Source of the DNA: an uncultured Eubacteriales bacterium
GTDB lineage: Bacteria > Bacillota > Clostridia > Lachnospirales > Lachnospiraceae
Length of the DNA stretch: 16,096 bases
Assembly (NCBI GenBank): GCA_900313855.1
Contig: OMSZ01000378.1
Span: 1 to 16,096 of the forward strand
Direction: 5' to 3'
The notes under the pieces were generated by a model. The model worked only from the letters and a program-made list of their open reading frames with translations, had not been told where the DNA came from and made no database searches. The position numbers and the translations under genes are program-made. Of the stretch, positions 12,641-16,096 are shown one piece after another; the first letter of the stretch is position 1; every line of letters starts with the position of its first letter.

Positions 12641-14704
12641 TTACTTCTTATTGCAAACAAAACCGCAGGTCTCGTCACTACATACAAGCTTATTACCCTT
12701 CTCTAACATTATATTACCGCATTTCTCACAACGAACTGCGGATGGCCTTGCCCATGACATAAAATCACATTCGGGATTATCAATACAGCCATAATATTTC
12801 CTGCCCTTTTTGGTCTTCTTAAGAACAATATCTTTACCGCACTTAGGACAATCAACGCCGATCTTTTCAAAATACGGCTTTGTAAAACGACATTCCGGAA
12901 ATCCCGGACAAGCCATGAACTTACCATGAGGACCGTATTTGATGACCAGATTACGCCCGCATTCAGGACATATCTCCTCTGTGACCTCGTCCTCGATCTT
13001 AATATGCTCAAGCTCTTCATTAGCAGCCTTTACAGCCTCATCAAGATCCGGATAGAAATTTCTGATAACAGTTTTCCAGTCAATAGTTCCCTCTTCTATG
13101 TTGTCAAGCAGAGACTCCATATTAGCAGTAAATTCAGTGTCAACAATAACAGTAAAAGCTTTCTTCATAACCTGATTAACAGCTTCTCCAAGCTCAGTGA
13201 CATATATATTTTTCTTCTCTTTAACAACATAATGTCTTGCAAGAATGGTTGAAATAGTCGGTGCATAGGTACTTGGTCTTCCTATTCCCAATTCCTCAAG
13301 CTGTTTCACAAGAGAACCCTCTGTATAATGTGGAAGCGGCTGGGTAAAATGCTGCTGTCCGTCAAAACTGTTCACATTAATTATCGTCTTCTTATCGATA
13401 TTTTTGAAGAGGTTCTTATGCTCATCATCTTCATCCTCTATTGCATAAACAGCCATAAAACCTTCAAACGAAAGCTTTGTCGATACTGCTGAAAATTCAT
13501 AACCCTTAAATTCAAGCTTCAACGAATCACTGTCATATACTGCATCTGCCATACGGCTTGCAAGAAAACGATTATATATCATCTGATAAAGCTTAAACTG
13601 ATCCTTAGAAAGCGCGTCCTTGATGATAACCGGAGAAAGCGTTATATCTGTAGGCCTTATGGCCTCATGTGCATCCTGTATTTTCTTACCGGAGCCTGCC
13701 TTCTTATTCACGCTGCCTACAAAACTGCTGCCAAATTTGTCACCGATATATGCTCTTGCAGCAGCGTCGGCCTCCTCAGATACTCTTACCGAGTCAGTTC
13801 TTAAATAGGTAATAAGACCTATCGATCCATGACCTTTTATATCCACGCCCTCGTATAACTGCTGCGCGATCCTCATAGTCTTACCGGTTGCAAAATTAAG
13901 CTTTTTTGCTGCCTCCTGCTGAAGCGTAGAGGTGGTAAAAGGAAGCGGTGCCTTCTTGATCCTCTTACCATTCTTAATATCCTTAACAGTAAGCTTTGCA
14001 CCCTTTAAATCTTTGAGTATCTTATCCATCTCCTGCTTTGAGGAAATATCAGCCTTACCACCAGGTGTCTTTGTAAGCTTTGCTGAAAATGACTTCTTAC
14101 TTCCACCGGGCGTTACAATTGCGTTAAGTGTCCAGTATTCCTCAGGGATGAAATTATTGATCTCATCCTCTCTGTCACATATAAGCCTAAGCGCTACAGA
14201 CTGAACCCTTCCGGCGCTTAATCCTCTTTTAATCTTTGCCCAGAGAAGCGGACTTATCTCATAACCGACAAGTCTGTCCAAAGCTCTTCTTGCCTGCTGC
14301 GCATCAACAAGGTTCATATCGATGTCCCTTGCCTGCTTAATTGAATTCTTAACCGCATTCTTTGTAATCTCATTAAATGTAATTCTTTTGAATTTCTTAT
14401 CTGCAAGATTAAGGGCAATTGATAAATGCCACGATATAGCTTCCCCTTCACGGTCAGGGTCAGTAGCCAGATATACTTTATCAGCCTTCTTAACCTCTTT
14501 TCTAAGCGCGGCAAGCAGCTCACCTTTTCCCCTTATCGTTATATACTTCGGTTCAAAATCATTATCGACATCTATTCCCATCTGCGATTTCGGCAGATCT
14601 CTTACATGCCCGTTAGATGCTATAACCTTATAATTACTTCCAAGAAATTTCTGAATCGTTTTTGCTTTTGCAGGTGACTCTACAATAACAAGATTCTTTG
14701 CCAT
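12641..14704 (-). CDS. topA: DNA topoisomerase I (type IA)
   Basis: This 687-residue enzyme relaxes negative supercoils through a 5'-phosphotyrosine intermediate. The Toprim domain opens with NLVIVESPAKAKTI (Glu9) and has TDPDREGE with the metal-binding D82, D84 and E86. The catalytic tyrosine is Tyr300 in GLITYLRTDSVR. Other signatures are RALDRLVGYEISPLLW and GLSAGRVQSVALR, plus LGIGRPSTYAPTI. The C-terminus holds three C4 zinc ribbons: Cys579/582/599/605, Cys619/622/640/646 and Cys659/662/675/680, all with intact cysteines. AAGGGG lies about 9 bases before the ATG. It follows dprA by 26 bases in the conserved dprA-topA pair. I see no convincing terminator between it and codY. Confidence 0.98.
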   Translation of the reverse strand: MAKNLVIVESPAKAKTIQKFLGSNYKVIASNGHVRDLPKSQMGIDVDNDFEPKYITIRGKGELLAALRKEVKKADKVYLATDPDREGEAISWHLSIALNLADKKFKRITFNEITKNAVKNSIKQARDIDMNLVDAQQARRALDRLVGYEISPLLWAKIKRGLSAGRVQSVALRLICDREDEINNFIPEEYWTLNAIVTPGGSKKSFSAKLTKTPGGKADISSKQEMDKILKDLKGAKLTVKDIKNGKRIKKAPLPFTTSTLQQEAAKKLNFATGKTMRIAQQLYEGVDIKGHGSIGLITYLRTDSVRVSEEADAAARAYIGDKFGSSFVGSVNKKAGSGKKIQDAHEAIRPTDITLSPVIIKDALSKDQFKLYQMIYNRFLASRMADAVYDSDSLKLEFKGYEFSAVSTKLSFEGFMAVYAIEDEDDEHKNLFKNIDKKTIINVNSFDGQQHFTQPLPHYTEGSLVKQLEELGIGRPSTYAPTISTILARHYVVKEKKNIYVTELGEAVNQVMKKAFTVIVDTEFTANMESLLDNIEEGTIDWKTVIRNFYPDLDEAVKAANEELEHIKIEDEVTEEICPECGRNLVIKYGPHGKFMACPGFPECRFTKPYFEKIGVDCPKCGKDIVLKKTKKGRKYYGCIDNPECDFMSWARPSAVRCEKCGNIMLEKGNKLVCSDETCGFVCNKK

Positions 14705-14730
14705 AATGCGGTACCCCTTCCATGCAACGT

Positions 14731-15852
14731 CTATAGCCTGACGGAATAATAATTTCTTGCCGGTTCATCAATATAACCTGCCATAAACAGCTTATTAAGA
14801 TGCATACACACCTCATCCGGCGAAAGTTTAGTTTCCGTTATAATATCGTCAATATATTTCGGCTCAACACTCAAAACACTATACACCATTTTCTCAGTAG
14901 GTGCAAGTAAGTTTTTAACATACTGTACATTTCTCATTTCGACAGGTTCTAAAACCTCTTTATCATCAAGCGTACGCCCGCATAGTATCTCAATTATATC
15001 AGATACATCAGTAACAAGATGAGCTCCCATCTTGATAAGATTATTGCAGCCTCTGCTGTTTTCATCAAGTATCCTGCCCGGAAGCGCGAATATCTCCCTT
15101 CCCTGTTCCAGCCCCTGATCAACCGTTATAAATGTTCCGCTCTTTTCTTTGGCCTCAATGACTAAAATGCCGTCTGCCATCCCGGATATAAGTCTGTTTC
15201 TCTGCGGAAACAGCCGCACATCCGGCTTAACACCTATATTACTCTCTGAAATAATACCACCGGTCTTTTCCATCTCAATAAACAGCTCGTAATTCTCCTG
15301 CGGATAAACCACATCTATCCCACAGCCTAAAACTCCAAGCGTATAACTGCCCGCCTCGATTGCTCCTCTGTGCGCCATTCCATCTATGCCTCTTGCAAGA
15401 CCGCTTACAACAACAATTCCGCATTTTGCAAGCTCACGTCCAAACACTCTGCCCATTTCCCTTCCATAATGAGTACTGTTTCTCGAACCGATTATAGCGA
15501 CACTCTTAGACTCATTATCGGGTAAGCTTCCCTTTACATATAATCCGTAAGGCGCATCGGGTATATTTTTAAGTCTATCAGGATAATCCTTATGACATGG
15601 ATGAATAAATGATACCCCGAGGCTTTTGAGTCTCTCATAGCTATATATGATGCTTTCCTCATTTTTAGAAGAGGAATAATCTTCTAAATGCAGCCTGCCG
15701 TTATTCATTTTAACAAAATTATATATGTCATTATCATTCTCATAAAAGATCACCTTGGGAGTACCGTATTCTTCAAGAAGCTTTCCGATAAGTTTTCTGC
15801 CAAGACGCGGTATATTGCATAACCAGTACCAATAAAGATCCTCATTATTCAT
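14731..15852 (-). CDS. dprA: DNA-processing protein DprA (Smf)
   Basis: This 373-residue protein loads RecA on incoming single-stranded DNA during transformation and is conserved even in species not known to be competent. An N-terminal helix-hairpin-helix-like region (about 8-35, NIPRLGRKLIGKLLEEYG) leads into the Rossmann-type DprA domain (about 85-295). The motifs are VAIIGSRNSTHYG (118-130), SGLARGIDGMAHRGAIEAG (150-168), GCGIDVVYPQEN, FPQRNRLISG (215-224), EAKEKSGTFITVDQG and FALPG. A C-terminal winged-helix segment (about 315-373, TEKMVYSVLS onward) completes the usual three-part layout. The ATG overlaps the stop of the upstream comM gene (ATGA), with a GGTGAG site 5 bases before it. Confidence 0.97.
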   Translation of the reverse strand: MNNEDLYWYWLCNIPRLGRKLIGKLLEEYGTPKVIFYENDNDIYNFVKMNNGRLHLEDYSSSKNEESIIYSYERLKSLGVSFIHPCHKDYPDRLKNIPDAPYGLYVKGSLPDNESKSVAIIGSRNSTHYGREMGRVFGRELAKCGIVVVSGLARGIDGMAHRGAIEAGSYTLGVLGCGIDVVYPQENYELFIEMEKTGGIISESNIGVKPDVRLFPQRNRLISGMADGILVIEAKEKSGTFITVDQGLEQGREIFALPGRILDENSRGCNNLIKMGAHLVTDVSDIIEILCGRTLDDKEVLEPVEMRNVQYVKNLLAPTEKMVYSVLSVEPKYIDDIITETKLSPDEVCMHLNKLFMAGYIDEPARNYYSVRL

Positions 15853-16096
15853 ATGCTCTCACCACCCGAAAAAAAATCATTTATCCTATATGATAAAGCC
15901 TCTAGAATATGCTCGGATCTTACCACATCAGATTCCGCTATATCCGCTATAGTCCTTGCAACCTTCAAAAGCTTGCCCATACCCCGGGCTGTCATCTTAT
16001 ATTGTTCAAATATTTCCTGTCTTAGCTTTTGTTCCTCTTCTCCTAATAAACACATATCATCAAGCTCACCCGAAGGTATCTGTGAATTGAATCTCA
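15849..16096 (-). CDS. comM: ComM/YifB family Mg-chelatase-like AAA+ protein, C-terminal fragment
   Basis: Only the last 81 or so codons are in the window; the frame stays open to the right edge, so the ATP-binding part is outside. The visible end contains IPSGELDDMCLLGEEE and then MTARGMGKLLKVARTIADIA followed by SEHILEALSYR. This is the Mg_chelatase_C signature of ComM/YifB (compare SARxxxRILKVARTIADL and EAIxYR). The ATG at 16055 is internal and not the start. ComM is a helicase-like protein helping branch migration in natural transformation in Gram-negative species; in Firmicutes it commonly lies before dprA, as here, and its role is less clear. It overlaps dprA by 4 bases. Confidence 0.9.
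   Translation of the reverse strand, partial: RFNSQIPSGELDDMCLLGEEEQKLRQEIFEQYKMTARGMGKLLKVARTIADIAESDVVRSEHILEALSYRINDFFSGGESI

Overview
The window is a Firmicutes chromosome segment with every gene on the minus strand, so it reads from right to left. Gene order, protein sequences close to Lachnospiraceae flagellar proteins (Roseburia/Butyrivibrio/[Eubacterium] rectale type), a CodY regulator, strong AGGAGG-type Shine-Dalgarno sites and moderate-to-low GC all point to a motile Clostridia member, most likely Lachnospiraceae. The genus cannot be fixed from the sequence alone.

Right part (16096 to 12641): the C-terminal end of a ComM/YifB-type AAA+ protein, then dprA (overlapping by 4 bases, ATGA) and topA. 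This is a housekeeping DNA-processing cluster with tight spacing. Next is an AT-rich gap of 99 bases carrying a good sigma-A promoter with an extended -10. A near-consensus CodY box (13/15) abuts its -35, so codY is probably autoregulated. codY follows at 12541-11729.

Middle and left part (11650 to 308): a compact flagellar basal-body/hook operon, flgB-flgC-fliE-fliF-fliG-fliH-fliI-fliJ-(MotE/YlxF-like)-fliK-flgD-(flagellar operon protein of TIGR02530 type)-flgE. These genes build the rod, MS ring, switch, export ATPase apparatus, hook-length ruler, hook cap and hook in assembly order. Most junctions are 5-30 bases or overlap. Larger gaps lie before flgB, flgC, flgD and flgE. The gap before flgD holds a candidate sigma-D/sigma-28 promoter.

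Left edge (1 to 307): a clear rho-independent terminator after flgE, a non-coding leader of about 110 bases, and the first 46 codons of flbD (swrD), cut by the window end. The late flagellar genes (mot, fliL/M and so on) presumably continue beyond the edge.

The main regulatory points are the CodY autoregulation site, the absence of a convincing terminator between codY and flgB (a nutrient regulator physically coupled to the flagellar operon, as in Bacillus subtilis), the possible internal sigma-28 promoter before flgD, and the terminator that splits flgE from flbD. I saw no mobile element, CRISPR array, tRNA or rRNA, and no clear sign of horizontal transfer. The longest gene-free stretch is 169 bases (139-307), so no gap exceeds 300 bases.
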